From NCBI GenBank assembly GCA_973895155.1, contig OZ316895.1, positions 13,578,001 to 13,642,000 of the forward strand: a stretch of DNA of 64,000 nucleotides, in the 5' to 3' direction. The position numbers and the translations under genes were made by a program. Under the pieces are notes generated by a model, which saw only the letters and a program-made list of their open reading frames with translations, was not told where the DNA came from and did not search any database. The number at the start of each line of letters is the position of its first letter. Positions within the stretch are counted from its first letter, which is position 1. The DNA comes from Marsupella aquatica. Lineage: Eukaryota; Marchantiophyta. Positions 51,693 through 62,602 of this stretch are shown one piece after another.

Positions 51693-51710
51693 CCCCTCCA
51701 TCTAGCGCCA
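51693..51710 (-). other. Primer-binding site of unit 1
   Basis: The minus strand reads TGGCGCTAGATGGAGGGG four bases inside the LTR end. It has the TGG start complementary to a tRNA CCA end and resembles primer sites of Tat/Athila-type plant gypsy elements. I could not assign the tRNA. The unit 2 site is at 62581-62598. Confidence 0.7.
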
Positions 51711-51714
51711 AAAA

Positions 51715-52582
51715 TGTGGTGCGTCCCATGGCTCCCTAAACCCAAGAAACCCCCCAGCTCAAGCCGATTCCCGCAGGTTTCGTGCTTGGCGAGGCCGTTT
51801 CCGCGGCTTAGCGGCATGGGACGCTGCTAACCTTCTACTACTACTATTAACATTTTACACACATATACTGGACAGATCCTTCATCGGGTCATGAGATACG
51901 TAGCCGGCCTAATATAGGCCTTCCCCTGTCTTCCCCTGTCTTCCCCTCCGTCTTGTTAGGTATGTTTGGATTCCGCCGCCGGAATGATCCCCAATAGGCT
52001 TGGTTAAGCCGCTAAGACCTCTCTTAGCTCGACACATCCAACTCTCACTCCCCTGCTTACTTTCCTTCCTTCTGTTGATGTGGGCACTCTTCACACAAGT
52101 TAATGCGACACACAAATAGCAAAATGACTCATTCTGACTGAGTCATACCATGCACTTGCCATACAAACAGTACATCTCATACACAAGTTCTGCGAACTAA
52201 GCCGTGAGGCCAACTCTATTCAGCTCTTAGGCATGAGGAAACATGAATATACACAAGGGTCACTGTATGACTAACCGAGAGCTTCTCGTACTACTTGATC
52301 CCAGCCCGGCTGGTGCAAACTAAAAACTTGCTAAAGAAGAGGCCCTGAGCTCCCCGCTGCCCAGGTACTTATCCTGGTAGTGGATCCGCCATTCTTTGCA
52401 TCGTAAGCCTAATCTACTTAACAGTAATCTACTTGCCCGAATCTACCTACGTACAGCAAGGCAGGAGCACAAGTGTTGCTCCTACCAGTGGGACCGCAAT
52501 CCCACTAAGCTAAGTGTCAGGGCCGCTCCTGGTTCTGATCCTAATCCTAAACGTGGAGATCCGCGCCCGCCCTGCCCACTCA
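51715..52582 (-). repeat. LTR 2, shared between unit 1 and unit 2
   Basis: Appears identical to LTR 1. It serves as 5' LTR of unit 1 and 3' LTR of unit 2, with no flanking host DNA or target-site duplication between the units. Confidence 0.93.
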
Positions 52583-52635
52583 CGCCTCCTCCCTCCACGT
52601 CCGCCCTCCCTAAAAGGAACGGCGCCCTTGCACCG

Positions 52636-55600
52636 TCACGACACCGGTGGTGGATCCTTAATGGACGCCCCCAACGCTTCCTCCTCAGCCACTGCCGTAG
52701 GCTCATTCCCTGATAGATTACCTGCCCTTGACTGAGTCAACTCTCCATCGGCCTGACTGGGTCCACCATCGGCGTCAGCATCGGCTCGAGAATCGGTTAC
52801 GGCCTCAACCTCGGCTACGGTCTCCCCGGCCTGCTCAAGAGGCGGATCTGGAATACTGGCCTCCTTACTGAGTAGTTCGGCTTGGGCCGCACCATCCCTA
52901 CCTGTGATCATAGCGGGATCTATTGCCGTATTCATGTCGGAGGATGGTGCTGGTTCTACCTCTTTGGTCACCACGGCTTGTGGAGTCGGATTACTCCTTG
53001 ACCCTGAAGGTTTCCGCTTTTTCTTCTTTTCTGGTTCGGCAGCTGGTCCCTTCCCCTTCCCACTTACCTCCGGCACTGGTGCAGTTGGCACGGCTTTTTC
53101 TTCGGCCAGTACCACTCCTGGTAACTTGGTTGCCCCAATTGGAGTTGGGCCTGATGAAGACAAGCACCTAAATATTGCGGCTTGTTTCTTCAGCCGCTCC
53201 GTTTGGTTGTCGGCCCGCCGCTGGAGGTTCTCCATCTTCCTCGTGATTTCCTCCAACTCCTCTTGGGTCTCATCCAGGTCCTTGCGTGCCTCCTCTAGTT
53301 CCTTCTGGGCTTCCTCCCGTTCTTGTTTCAAGGTAGTCCTCTCCTCCTGGGTTGCTTTTAGCTCCTTGTCGAGCTCTGCAATGATGACAGACTCCATCTG
53401 GTTCATCTTGGCGTAAGTCTGTTCGAGCATCTCATCCTTCTCCCTTAGGTCGGCCTTGAAGCTGGCCGTCAGGGACGCAAGCTCCTGCTGCAGCGCCATA
53501 ATCCCTTGATAGGATTTCCCTAACTCGGCCTCCTTCTGCTCAAGGGCTCCGCGGATTTTCTCGAGCTCCCCTTTCAACGCCCATTCCTTTCTTTGGGTCT
53601 CCGCCATGGCCCGGCTGTTGGCTGTTATGTGGGCCTCCTCTGTATTCTTCAGCTCTTGCTTCCACTTCTCCCTCTCTTTGATCGTGTCGGCCAACTCTTC
53701 CTGCGTCTGAGTCAGTTTATCCTTGATATTCTGATTATCAGCCTGCGCGGTGTCCAACTGCCCCTGCATGATGTTCAGCTCATGTCGTTTAATCCGCAGT
53801 TCATCTTGGGCTTTCTTGGCCGCCCTTAGATCTTCAATCTCGGCTTCCATCCTCCTAAGCCGCCGAATGACCTCGTCCTTCTTGCTTCTCTCTAAAGCCA
53901 CCGCTTCTTCTAATTGGTGCTTCTCCAACTGCTCCCTATGGAAAAAGGGTCCTACTTCCAACTCCTCTCCAAAGATGCCGAGCGCAAGTTCCCCACACAT
54001 CTCACCATACTCCATGGCTCTATTCTTAGCGTAGGTGGAGTAAGTAGAAGTGATCGGCATCGCCCATCGCGGCCTCTGCTCCCAAGCCGTCCTGCGGATC
54101 TCTTCAATCGTGGCTAGAGGTTTGCTTCCTTTTTTGGCTAGCCGCCTGATGTCCTCCGGCCAATCTCCTCCTGGTAAATCCTTTTCCTTAGCCAGGGCGG
54201 CCTCCTCCTCCTGCTTGATTCGCTCCTGAAATTCCTGCACCATCTGTTTTATGCCGTCGAAGCTCGGGGGAGCAACATCTGGTGGGGGAGACTCAGGGCT
54301 ACTCTGCTGGTTGGGGTCCCCTCGCACTACCCTTGGAAGTGTGGGGACAAACCGGCCACAGGTCCTTACTCCTGGAACGTGATGGTCCGACCCATAGCCG
54401 GAATTATCATGGCTGCAGTCCTCCACTGCCTCCTCTACCTCTTGGACGTCCGGCTTCTCCCTCTCCTCTTCGTCGGTAGGAGCTTCAGGCAATTCTGCCT
54501 CAGATTCGGAGCTTGAGGTTCCCACGTACATTCGAACACCTGGCTTGGATTCCGGCCTGATTCTCTCCTTGTCTCCAGCAAAGGGGTTTTCTCTTGTGAG
54601 CCGGTATAGGCCTACCTCTGTAGTAGTGTCCTGCATTGTTGCCGTTGCCGTTGTTGTTGCCGATGCCGATTTCTTTTCTTTCTCCAGTAGTTTCAGCAGA
54701 CTCTGCATGCCTGGTTGCTGCATCGGCAAGTCTTCCTTCCTGGGCCTAAACACCTGCTCGATCGTAGGACTAACAGGTGGTTGAGGCTTCTCAGCCAATG
54801 GCCTCGGCGTTGGAGCTTCCTCGGGTGCCCTTACCTGCAGGGGAAGTACCGGGGCAAAAGTCTGACCTCTGGCATACCGGCACAACAGCGGCATGTGATA
54901 GCCCAGCCACGACACGCTCCCCATGCCGATTACCTGCTGCTCCTCCTTTAAGATCTTCTTCAATTGGTTGAGGAGGTACCCGTTGTAGTCCCAGCTTGGG
55001 TCTGGCCTTTCTGCCAGATAGACCTGTGCCTTGCCGATCTCTGCCCTCGGCAAGTTACAATGCATGGTCACCCGCAAGAAGTCGATCATCTCTCCTATGT
55101 GCGGGTTGGTGCAGGTGTTCCGGAAGAAGCCATTCTTCGTTGATGGCCCGGGGAACGACCGGAACTCCTTGTCAGGCAAGGTCTTCCTGGTATCAACTTT
55201 GGTCTTATTGCCTATCGGCAGGCCAAACACTTCGGCAATTACCTTGGGAGTAAGATAGAAATCCTTCCCATATATCCTCGTGCAATTGGTCTCGGGTTCC
55301 CATGACCCCACGAATTCTAATAGGTCTGACTCCGGTACCTCCGGCTTCAGCCATGGTAATCTTACAAAGGCCTCCAAGCCGGATCCGACCATGAAGCCTT
55401 GGTATCTCTTGGTCTGCATGGCCGTAAAGCATGCATCCTCCTCCCGTGCAAAATGTAGTTGCACCTCCACCGGTAGGGTTGCCGCCCAGCCTTTCCAGGT
55501 GTCATCCCTGGTTGGAATGGCCTTGATGGGATCGACCTCCTCCTCTTTGGCTTCTCCCTGCCTCCTGCTCTGCTGCTCGGCTGGCTTCTTTGGTGCCGCC

Positions 55601-56268
55601 GACCTCGTTCTTTTTGCCGGGGTGGCTTCATCGTTGACGGCTCCCTTCCTCTTCATCTCTGCTGCCGTGGAGGTTTCTCCTAGCACCGTTGCCTGGGTCC
55701 ACCTTTCCGTGCTACCCTTTAATTCCCAGTGTATGTCGTTGTAGTTCTTGATGGCCTCTCGGATGCCGACGACACTGTCTTTGCAAAACAGAAGATCGTC
55801 GAGTTGATTGGAAGTAGGCGTCCACAGGAACTCGTCCTTGATGAGTTCGCCTCCTAAGAAAGCCGTCTTCTGCAGCTCCCACAATCGAGCGAGCTCCTGC
55901 CGTTCTCGAGCTGCCCTTTCTGATTCCTCGTCCTCGTAAGTCTTGATGTACTCAGTTGCCCGTTCGAACAGGCATCCCCAGAAATGTGCCGCTTGATTGA
56001 CGTTGCTCATACCCTCCTTAGGTCGATCGTCGGTATCTACTCTCTTCCCGAGTGCTTGCCTAAGCAGCTGACAGTAGTTGGCCTCCCGTAGTCGTCTGCC
56101 TAGTTCGTGCTCGCAAATGAGCCACCATCTCCTGCAAGCGCTCCTTACCCCTCCCCTCTGCCGGTCCTTCTTCCCGTTGATCCTTCCTAGCCGCCGACAC
56201 TTAACGCGCCCTAACCCTAATCGGGTTTTCACCCTCAGCCTTACCTCCGGCCTCTGCCCGGGTTCCAT
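52636..56268 (-). CDS. 1210-aa coiled-coil ORF (unit 2)
   Basis: Same length and start as the unit 1 ORF. Three residue differences are visible near the C-terminus: Ala to Val before PTAPVPEV, Ala to Val in AEAVTD, and Val to Ala in PTVVAEEE. Silent changes are also present. Fully open. Confidence 0.88.
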   Translation of the reverse strand: MEPGQRPEVRLRVKTRLGLGRVKCRRLGRINGKKDRQRGGVRSACRRWWLICEHELGRRLREANYCQLLRQALGKRVDTDDRPKEGMSNVNQAAHFWGCLFERATEYIKTYEDEESERAARERQELARLWELQKTAFLGGELIKDEFLWTPTSNQLDDLLFCKDSVVGIREAIKNYNDIHWELKGSTERWTQATVLGETSTAAEMKRKGAVNDEATPAKRTRSAAPKKPAEQQSRRQGEAKEEEVDPIKAIPTRDDTWKGWAATLPVEVQLHFAREEDACFTAMQTKRYQGFMVGSGLEAFVRLPWLKPEVPESDLLEFVGSWEPETNCTRIYGKDFYLTPKVIAEVFGLPIGNKTKVDTRKTLPDKEFRSFPGPSTKNGFFRNTCTNPHIGEMIDFLRVTMHCNLPRAEIGKAQVYLAERPDPSWDYNGYLLNQLKKILKEEQQVIGMGSVSWLGYHMPLLCRYARGQTFAPVLPLQVRAPEEAPTPRPLAEKPQPPVSPTIEQVFRPRKEDLPMQQPGMQSLLKLLEKEKKSASATTTATATMQDTTTEVGLYRLTRENPFAGDKERIRPESKPGVRMYVGTSSSESEAELPEAPTDEEEREKPDVQEVEEAVEDCSHDNSGYGSDHHVPGVRTCGRFVPTLPRVVRGDPNQQSSPESPPPDVAPPSFDGIKQMVQEFQERIKQEEEAALAKEKDLPGGDWPEDIRRLAKKGSKPLATIEEIRRTAWEQRPRWAMPITSTYSTYAKNRAMEYGEMCGELALGIFGEELEVGPFFHREQLEKHQLEEAVALERSKKDEVIRRLRRMEAEIEDLRAAKKAQDELRIKRHELNIMQGQLDTAQADNQNIKDKLTQTQEELADTIKEREKWKQELKNTEEAHITANSRAMAETQRKEWALKGELEKIRGALEQKEAELGKSYQGIMALQQELASLTASFKADLREKDEMLEQTYAKMNQMESVIIAELDKELKATQEERTTLKQEREEAQKELEEARKDLDETQEELEEITRKMENLQRRADNQTERLKKQAAIFRCLSSSGPTPIGATKLPGVVLAEEKAVPTAPVPEVSGKGKGPAAEPEKKKKRKPSGSRSNPTPQAVVTKEVEPAPSSDMNTAIDPAMITGRDGAAQAELLSKEASIPDPPLEQAGETVAEVEAVTDSRADADADGGPSQADGELTQSRAGNLSGNEPTAVAEEEALGASIKDPPPVS

Positions 56269-56371
56269 GGTTGCCCCTAATTGTTTATATTTTCCTTGTT
56301 TTGTCCCTATACTAAGGTGTTCCTAGGGTGCCTTCCTGCTTTACCCACTTAACCAGCCGAGTGATTCCTGT

Positions 56372-57823
56372 CTAGGCATCACATAGCTCCCCACTTAATT
56401 GTGAAGCGTCCTCGCGAACAACTTCATCTTCGTCCATATAGTATTTCTTGAGGCGGTCATAATGGATGCGAACTGGATATACCTCTCCCGTAATGTTGGC
56501 CAATTGTACGGAGCCATTGGGGAACATCATGGTTACTCTAAAGGGTCCTAACCAGCGAGTGTAAAGCTTTCCTGGAAACCTACTATACCTACTGTCATAA
56601 AGTAGCACAAGATCACCGGTATGAATACTAACTACTTTTAACCTTTTATCATACTGCTGCTTCATGATATTCTGTCTATATTCTACTCTCTCGGCTGAAA
56701 TCATTCTCGCTTCCTCTAAAGCTTCTAACCTATATTCTCGCTCCTTTAGGCTCTCCTCCGCTGAGGCTCTTTCCTCAATTGTAACTTGAAATGTCGGTAT
56801 CTCAAGTTGCATGGGTACCAGGGCTTCTTGTCCAAAGGTTAAGAAGAAGGGTGTATGACCGGTAGTGGATTTATAGGCAAGATTGTAAGCAAAAACAGCA
56901 GCAAACAATTTATCATCCCAATCGAGTTTGTTCTGAGCTACTGTCTTGTTCAATATCTTTCCTATAATTCCGTTTGCTCGTTCTGTCAACCCGTTTGCCT
57001 TTGGATGGTAGGGAGTAGTAGGCCTATGTTTAACTAAATACTGCTCATTTAAACGACTAATTATATCATTCAAAAAATGGGTTCCTCTATCACTAACTAA
57101 TTCTAGGGGTGCTCCATACCTGGTGAAGATCTGCTCATACATGAATCTAGCCGTAGTAATTGCATCATCCTTCGTTGTTGGTCTGGCCTCTACCCATTTA
57201 GTTGCATAATCCGTAGCCAGGATTATGTACTTGTTCCGTCGAGGGTGGGTCAGTGGTTTCAGAGGTCCAATGTAATCAATACCCCACTTCTCGAATGGTG
57301 CCAGAGGTAGAATAGGGTGCAGTGGATGCCTGGTGGACGCCCTTGGTCCTCCCGCTCATTGACAAGGATCGCATTGTTTGATAAACTGATAGACATCTTT
57401 GTGCAAGGTGGGCCACTAGTAACCGGCATTTAATATCTTCTTAGACGTGGTTATTGGGGCAAAATGTCCTCCGGCCTCCTCTCCATGCATGGCCCGTAGG
57501 ACTCGTTTTACCTCTCTCTTTTCCAAACATCTTTGAATCGTGCCGTTGATTCCATGCTTGTGCAGTATGCCTTTAATGCACTGATACTGTCTGACCTTCC
57601 GCACAAAGACTGCGGCTTGCTCTCGGCTTAATCCTGGTTGTAATCTGGAAGTGCTGAGAAATTGTAAAATCTCAGGGTACCATGTACCAGCTATTTCCAC
57701 AACGAATAGCTCCTCGTCGGGGAATCGATCATCGATGCAATCCGTGGCAGGTTTACCTGTGATCCTTGAAAAGAAGTCGGCATTGGCATGTAACTTTCCC
57801 GGCTTGATCCTCAGCTCATAGTC
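56372..57823 (-). pseudogene. Integrase (unit 2), same lesions
   Basis: TAG at 57416-57418 and TGA at 57356-57358 occupy the same codons as in unit 1, and the frame change after RNase H is the same. The catalytic Asp-Asp-Glu residues are unchanged. Confidence 0.88.
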
Positions 57824-59633
57824 ACTGTAATAGCAAAATCCATCTTGCTACTCTGCCTGTAAGGTCCGGCTTATTGACTAGGTACTTCAAACTTTCGTGA
57901 TCAGTATGAAAGATTACCTTGTACCCTAGTAAATAATGCCTAAACTTTTTACAAGAATAAATGACTCCTAATGCTTCTCTTTCCGTGGTAGAGTAGTTCC
58001 GTTCGGCATCGGCAAGCTGACGGCTTGCGAAGTATATGGGATGGTCCCTTCCTTTCTCATCCAACTGACTTAGTACTGAGCCAATACAGAAGCCCGAGAC
58101 ATCTACAAAAACATGAAAATCTTTGTTCCAGTCCGGTGCTATCATGACTGGGGCCTCTACTAACATCTGCTTTAATTCTACCACCGCTGTGACTCGTTCG
58201 GGTGTGGGTTCGAAGTCTGCTCCTGCCTTGAGCATATTGGTTAATGGTAAAGCTAGCTTGGCAAAATCCTTGATGAACCGGCGATAGTAACCAATGCATC
58301 CCAAGAAGGATCTTACATCCTTTATGTTCTTAGGTTGCATGATATCTAGCCATACTGCTAGCTTACCTTTGTCAATCTCAATGCCCTTCCTTGATACCTT
58401 GTGACCTAGTAGCACCCCCTCGGTTACTGAAAAAAAACATTTATCTGGGTGTAACTTGAGACCCACCTCTCTACATCTCATGAAGGTTTTCCTGAGGTAT
58501 TTAGCATGTTTCGATGCCTTCCCGAATACTGCAAAGTCATCAATGAAGATTTCCATGAACTTTCTCAAGTAATCATGAAAAATGTTCACCATTAATCGTT
58601 GGAACATAGCTGGTGCATTGCAGAGTCCAAACGGCATACGATTGAAGACATAGATCCCCCATTCCGTGATGAAGGCCGTCTTGATTTGGTCTTCCTGCCG
58701 AATCCTGATTTGGTTATAACCAGAGTATCCATCCATGAATGAATATAGTTCATGACTGACTACCATGTCTAGTACCATATCAGTAAATGGTAAAGGAAAA
58801 TGGTCTTTTAATGTTGCTTCATTCAGCTTCCTGTAATCCTGACAAACCCGGATCTTGGGTTTACCATCGGGTCCAGCTTTCTTGGGAACTATCACAATTG
58901 GAGACACCCAGTCTGAATGCAGGACTGGAGTGATGAATCCAGCTTCCACTAGTTTGTCGATTTCTGTTTTGACCAGCAGGGAATACTTCGGGTTCATCCT
59001 TCGAATTGGTTGTCGAAATGATTTGGCTCCTAACATGAGATCAATTCGATGTTCCCCTAGTGTTGGATCTACTCCCTTTAGATCTTGGTGACTCCATGCA
59101 AACACATCCTGAAATTCAATCAATAAGTCACTGATCTCTTTCTCGAGCTCAGGTGCTAGGTTTCTCCCTAAGTTCAGTTCTCTTCCCTCTCCTAAGTCGA
59201 GCTTCCGATATTGCCGTGCTTGGATCATATTAATCTGCTTCTTCAAATTTGGGTCCAGTTCGGCTTCCAGTCTCTCTAATCTCATACCTCCATAAACTGG
59301 GATCTCGGCTGGACTAGCCGAGTCGGTCCCTTCCTTGGTGTCCATAGATTGTCCCCTTACCGGTCTATTCGGTTTTGAATTAGTGGTCGGCTCCCCTTCC
59401 TGCCTTGGCTCTGGATCGTGTCTGTCCATCTCATCCACCTCTTGCTCCTGAGAGTTAGGCCGCTGTGCTCTCTCGGCTTCTAATAGGGCCTCGATTTGTT
59501 CTGCCCTCATAATCGGCTTGTATGCCGATCCCTTGGTATTTAATTCCTTGCCGATGATCGATGGCGTTGTGGACCCCGTCGGCTCTGCCACAACGCCTGC
59601 AGAAAATCCACTGTCCCTGCTACTGCTCCCCAC
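57822..59633 (-). CDS. Reverse transcriptase and RNase H (unit 2)
   Basis: The 603-aa translation is the same as unit 1: FIDDFAVFG active site, GTG-initiated open frame, and TGA at 57822-57824 before the integrase connection. Confidence 0.9.
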   Translation of the reverse strand: MGSSSRDSGFSAGVVAEPTGSTTPSIIGKELNTKGSAYKPIMRAEQIEALLEAERAQRPNSQEQEVDEMDRHDPEPRQEGEPTTNSKPNRPVRGQSMDTKEGTDSASPAEIPVYGGMRLERLEAELDPNLKKQINMIQARQYRKLDLGEGRELNLGRNLAPELEKEISDLLIEFQDVFAWSHQDLKGVDPTLGEHRIDLMLGAKSFRQPIRRMNPKYSLLVKTEIDKLVEAGFITPVLHSDWVSPIVIVPKKAGPDGKPKIRVCQDYRKLNEATLKDHFPLPFTDMVLDMVVSHELYSFMDGYSGYNQIRIRQEDQIKTAFITEWGIYVFNRMPFGLCNAPAMFQRLMVNIFHDYLRKFMEIFIDDFAVFGKASKHAKYLRKTFMRCREVGLKLHPDKCFFSVTEGVLLGHKVSRKGIEIDKGKLAVWLDIMQPKNIKDVRSFLGCIGYYRRFIKDFAKLALPLTNMLKAGADFEPTPERVTAVVELKQMLVEAPVMIAPDWNKDFHVFVDVSGFCIGSVLSQLDEKGRDHPIYFASRQLADAERNYSTTEREALGVIYSCKKFRHYLLGYKVIFHTDHESLKYLVNKPDLTGRVARWILLLQ

Positions 59634-61888
59634 TTAGCCGTTTCATCCAATTGGTCTACATCCTTTACTTCCTCCGGAATTGCAGCTAAAAAGGTGGATT
59701 CTATTGTAAAGCAGTCCTCGACCTCTTCGTCTTCTTCTTCCAAGTCACCTTCCATTGGTTCTTGCCATAATCCGCTGGGGGCTACCTCTGGTCCAAAGAC
59801 ACCTTCTTCGGTTAGGTTAGTGAGGCATTCTAACCAACGTACTTCATCGGCTGACTCCAGTCCACTGTCGTACCCATCTACTTCCCTTATGCTTTTCCTA
59901 CGGTCATCCTTAGTGTCCCAGGATACCGTGATAGAGGGGGTCCCGAAAGTGAACTGCTTTTTACCCCAATCTTCTATTACCTCGGCTAGGTACAGCCATG
60001 GCCTACCAATCAATAGCCGGAATGACGTAGGATTTACCGGCTTCATTACTACATAGTTAATGCTAAAGAAGATACCTCCTATCTCTGTCTTGATGCCGGT
60101 TAACACTCCCGTCGGAATGACCTGATATCCATTGGCCATGTTCAACACTCTTCCAGTCATCTCCGGTGTTAGACCCCACCCTTTTACTGTTGAATCAATC
60201 ATAATACATACCCCTGATCCTCCATCGATGGGTATCCGTAGTAATAATTCTCCTTGAATCATTAATGGTAATGCTGGGGCTCCTTGATCTTCTTCTATCA
60301 TTAGTACGTCGGATCTGGTTGCTACCTTGGGTAATCTCGGCTTGCCGAGAATAGCCTTCCTTAATTGCTTCCGGAAATACGGGCTATTTTTCAATAGTTG
60401 ACCTACTGTTGCCGAGACTCTAGATTCTAGTACATCTTTAGCCAGGTCATAGGGAACAATCGGCTTCTCTTCTGGTGGTGTTTCCGTCTTGGATTCGGCC
60501 AGTTTTGCCACGCTAGTCTCCACAGCTGTTGGGTCTTCCGAAGCAAACAATGCTTTTGCTCGTTTTACATCCTTGGCAATGGCTTCGGTATTCTCCAGGG
60601 TTTCTAATTCTCTTAGTTGTTCCTTAACACTAGCCGTAACAGAGGGGTAGAACAACTTAGGATGATCTCGATTGAAGTCGCTATCTTGTGAAGGATTGGT
60701 TTCACGGGTGGGCTCATGGCTTACCTGTATTGCCGGAGCCCTCCCTTCTCCTTCTGTTGATGTTGACGAAGAGTCGATCCTTTCCTCCGTAACCTTCCCT
60801 TTATTTTTGGCCAGCCCATCCCACCTTTCCTTCCTTCTGGTAGATCGAGTAGAGACCCGGTAGCAATCATGATCTAAATCCTCCTCTGAGAAGGTTGATA
60901 GGGCTTCGGCCTCATCAGCAGATGGTACGAACTCTGCCTCGGCATCCTCTTGCCATCCTAGTTCGATGTGGTTGATTTGAACTCCTCCGGGGGTAGTACC
61001 TGGCGGTAAGATCTTGATCGGCAAAAGCTTATGATTTGCGGCCAGGCCTGCCAACCAAGTAGGACATTGCCCTAGCATATGACCTTCCTGTCGGCATCCC
61101 ATACATAGCTGAGCTGGTTGTCCATCACCCTGTTTGCGTGCATTCGGGCATTCTCTAGCAAAATGGCCAGGTTGACCACAATTATAGCACGCCGCAAATC
61201 TTTGCACATTCGGCCTAGGAGGTACTGACGGGTTCTGAATAATCCGAGGATACATCTCTCCTGGATTGTTCCTTAACCCTGACCACAGAGATGTAGGTCT
61301 GTTGGATAGGTCTCGTGCTCCAGTCTCACTGATGCCGAAAACACTATCAGCGGCATCTCCTAAAAAGTACTCTACTTCTCCCTGACATGGTCTGATCTCG
61401 GCCACATGCCGAACATGATTAGTATTAAGCTTAGGACACGCATCTTTATGGTGTCCGGTTTTATAACATAAGGCACACCATACAGAGCTATCCTCCTGTA
61501 CTACCTTCTTCTTTGGTTTTACCTCTGCAATGATAGCCTTAAGTTGCTCGGTAAGGGCTACGATGTTATCTGGTGGCTTAGCCTCCATCTTGACTTTCGT
61601 CTTCCCTCTCCTTCTGCCCTTCCTTTTCCTAGTTTTTTCTTCTTCAGAACTAGAAGATGACTCACTCTTGCTACTCCCACTATCCGAGCTTGACTTATCA
61701 CTTCTAGACTTCTTGGGATGTTTCTTCTTCTTATCTTTTTTCTTATGGGGTGATCCCTCCTCTGATGAGGAACTCTCAGACTTAAGCTGTTTCTTTCGGC
61801 TTGTGATATCTGCATTAATGTATAATTGAATATCCTTAATTGCTTCGGCTAAAGTCTCCGGGTTCTCCTTCCTAATTGCAAAACTCAT
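59540..61888 (-). CDS. Gag C-terminus, three zinc knuckles and protease (unit 2)
   Basis: The 782-aa translation is identical to unit 1, including the IDGGSG protease variant. The last 94 bp overlap the RT frame and hold the hairpin at 59563-59597. Confidence 0.88.
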   Translation of the reverse strand: MSFAIRKENPETLAEAIKDIQLYINADITSRKKQLKSESSSSEEGSPHKKKDKKKKHPKKSRSDKSSSDSGSSKSESSSSSEEEKTRKRKGRRRGKTKVKMEAKPPDNIVALTEQLKAIIAEVKPKKKVVQEDSSVWCALCYKTGHHKDACPKLNTNHVRHVAEIRPCQGEVEYFLGDAADSVFGISETGARDLSNRPTSLWSGLRNNPGEMYPRIIQNPSVPPRPNVQRFAACYNCGQPGHFARECPNARKQGDGQPAQLCMGCRQEGHMLGQCPTWLAGLAANHKLLPIKILPPGTTPGGVQINHIELGWQEDAEAEFVPSADEAEALSTFSEEDLDHDCYRVSTRSTRRKERWDGLAKNKGKVTEERIDSSSTSTEGEGRAPAIQVSHEPTRETNPSQDSDFNRDHPKLFYPSVTASVKEQLRELETLENTEAIAKDVKRAKALFASEDPTAVETSVAKLAESKTETPPEEKPIVPYDLAKDVLESRVSATVGQLLKNSPYFRKQLRKAILGKPRLPKVATRSDVLMIEEDQGAPALPLMIQGELLLRIPIDGGSGVCIMIDSTVKGWGLTPEMTGRVLNMANGYQVIPTGVLTGIKTEIGGIFFSINYVVMKPVNPTSFRLLIGRPWLYLAEVIEDWGKKQFTFGTPSITVSWDTKDDRRKSIREVDGYDSGLESADEVRWLECLTNLTEEGVFGPEVAPSGLWQEPMEGDLEEEDEEVEDCFTIESTFLAAIPEEVKDVDQLDETAKWGAVAGTVDFLQALWQSRRGPQRHRSSARN

Positions 61889-61891
61889 CTT

Positions 61892-62533
61892 CTATGGCAA
61901 AGCATTCACCAACCATTGAAGTTGCATACCTTCAGATGCATTGGTCTTTGTACGTCTTACCAGTTTCTGAAAGCGTTGCAAGAACTTCCTGAAGGATTTG
62001 TTCTCCTTGAACCGAAGTTGTCCCAACTTCAGCACTGCTAGTTCTGAAGTTCCAATGGGTCGAAACTCCTTAACAAAGAGTGTTTTGAAGATATCCCAGA
62101 TGACTTGATCTTCCACATCTAATGCTCTGTACCAAGGCCTAGCCTCACCCTTGAACAGGCCGGGAAGAATCTGCATCTTGATGGCCGATTCTCCATTTGC
62201 TGCAGCGGTTCCCTCGAAATCATCCAACCATTCGTCCGGATCCTCATCTCCTCTCCCATGAAATGCCTTGTAATGTATGCGCGACCGCTGGCTCAATCTG
62301 GTCCCTGGCCTCTCGTCTGGCCGTGCCTCTGGTTCCCCCATGTCGGTTGGAGACTCACTTCTCCTTACCGACTCTTCTTCTGGTATGTCTTCTTCGACGC
62401 CACTTCCAGTTTCGGAGCTACCAGCTCTTTCTGCCCCTCTCAGTCGCTGTGTATCATGCCACCCGGCGAGCTGCTGCAGTCGAGCTCTCTCCCGTTGAAT
62501 CACTCTTTCTTCCCTCGGCGTAAGGTCAGTCAT
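61892..62533 (-). CDS. Gag N-terminal part (unit 2)
   Basis: 213 aa with the same internal TAG (61892-61894) as unit 1. One substitution (Arg for Trp in GQLRFKE) comes from a single transition at about 62012. Confidence 0.85.
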   Translation of the reverse strand: MTDLTPREERVIQRERARLQQLAGWHDTQRLRGAERAGSSETGSGVEEDIPEEESVRRSESPTDMGEPEARPDERPGTRLSQRSRIHYKAFHGRGDEDPDEWLDDFEGTAAANGESAIKMQILPGLFKGEARPWYRALDVEDQVIWDIFKTLFVKEFRPIGTSELAVLKLGQLRFKENKSFRKFLQRFQKLVRRTKTNASEGMQLQWLVNALP

Positions 62534-62602
62534 TACCTACGCTTCCGTTCTAACTTCATATCTCACGGCTTAAGAAATGCCCCCTCCATCTAGCGCCAAA
62601 AA

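Noticed and set aside
30350-57824. Idea that TAG/TGA are reassigned codons in this genome
   Set aside because: The two intact host genes end with TAG (kinase) and TGA (ataxin-10-like), and several retroelement stops are private to single copies, so ordinary decay fits better.
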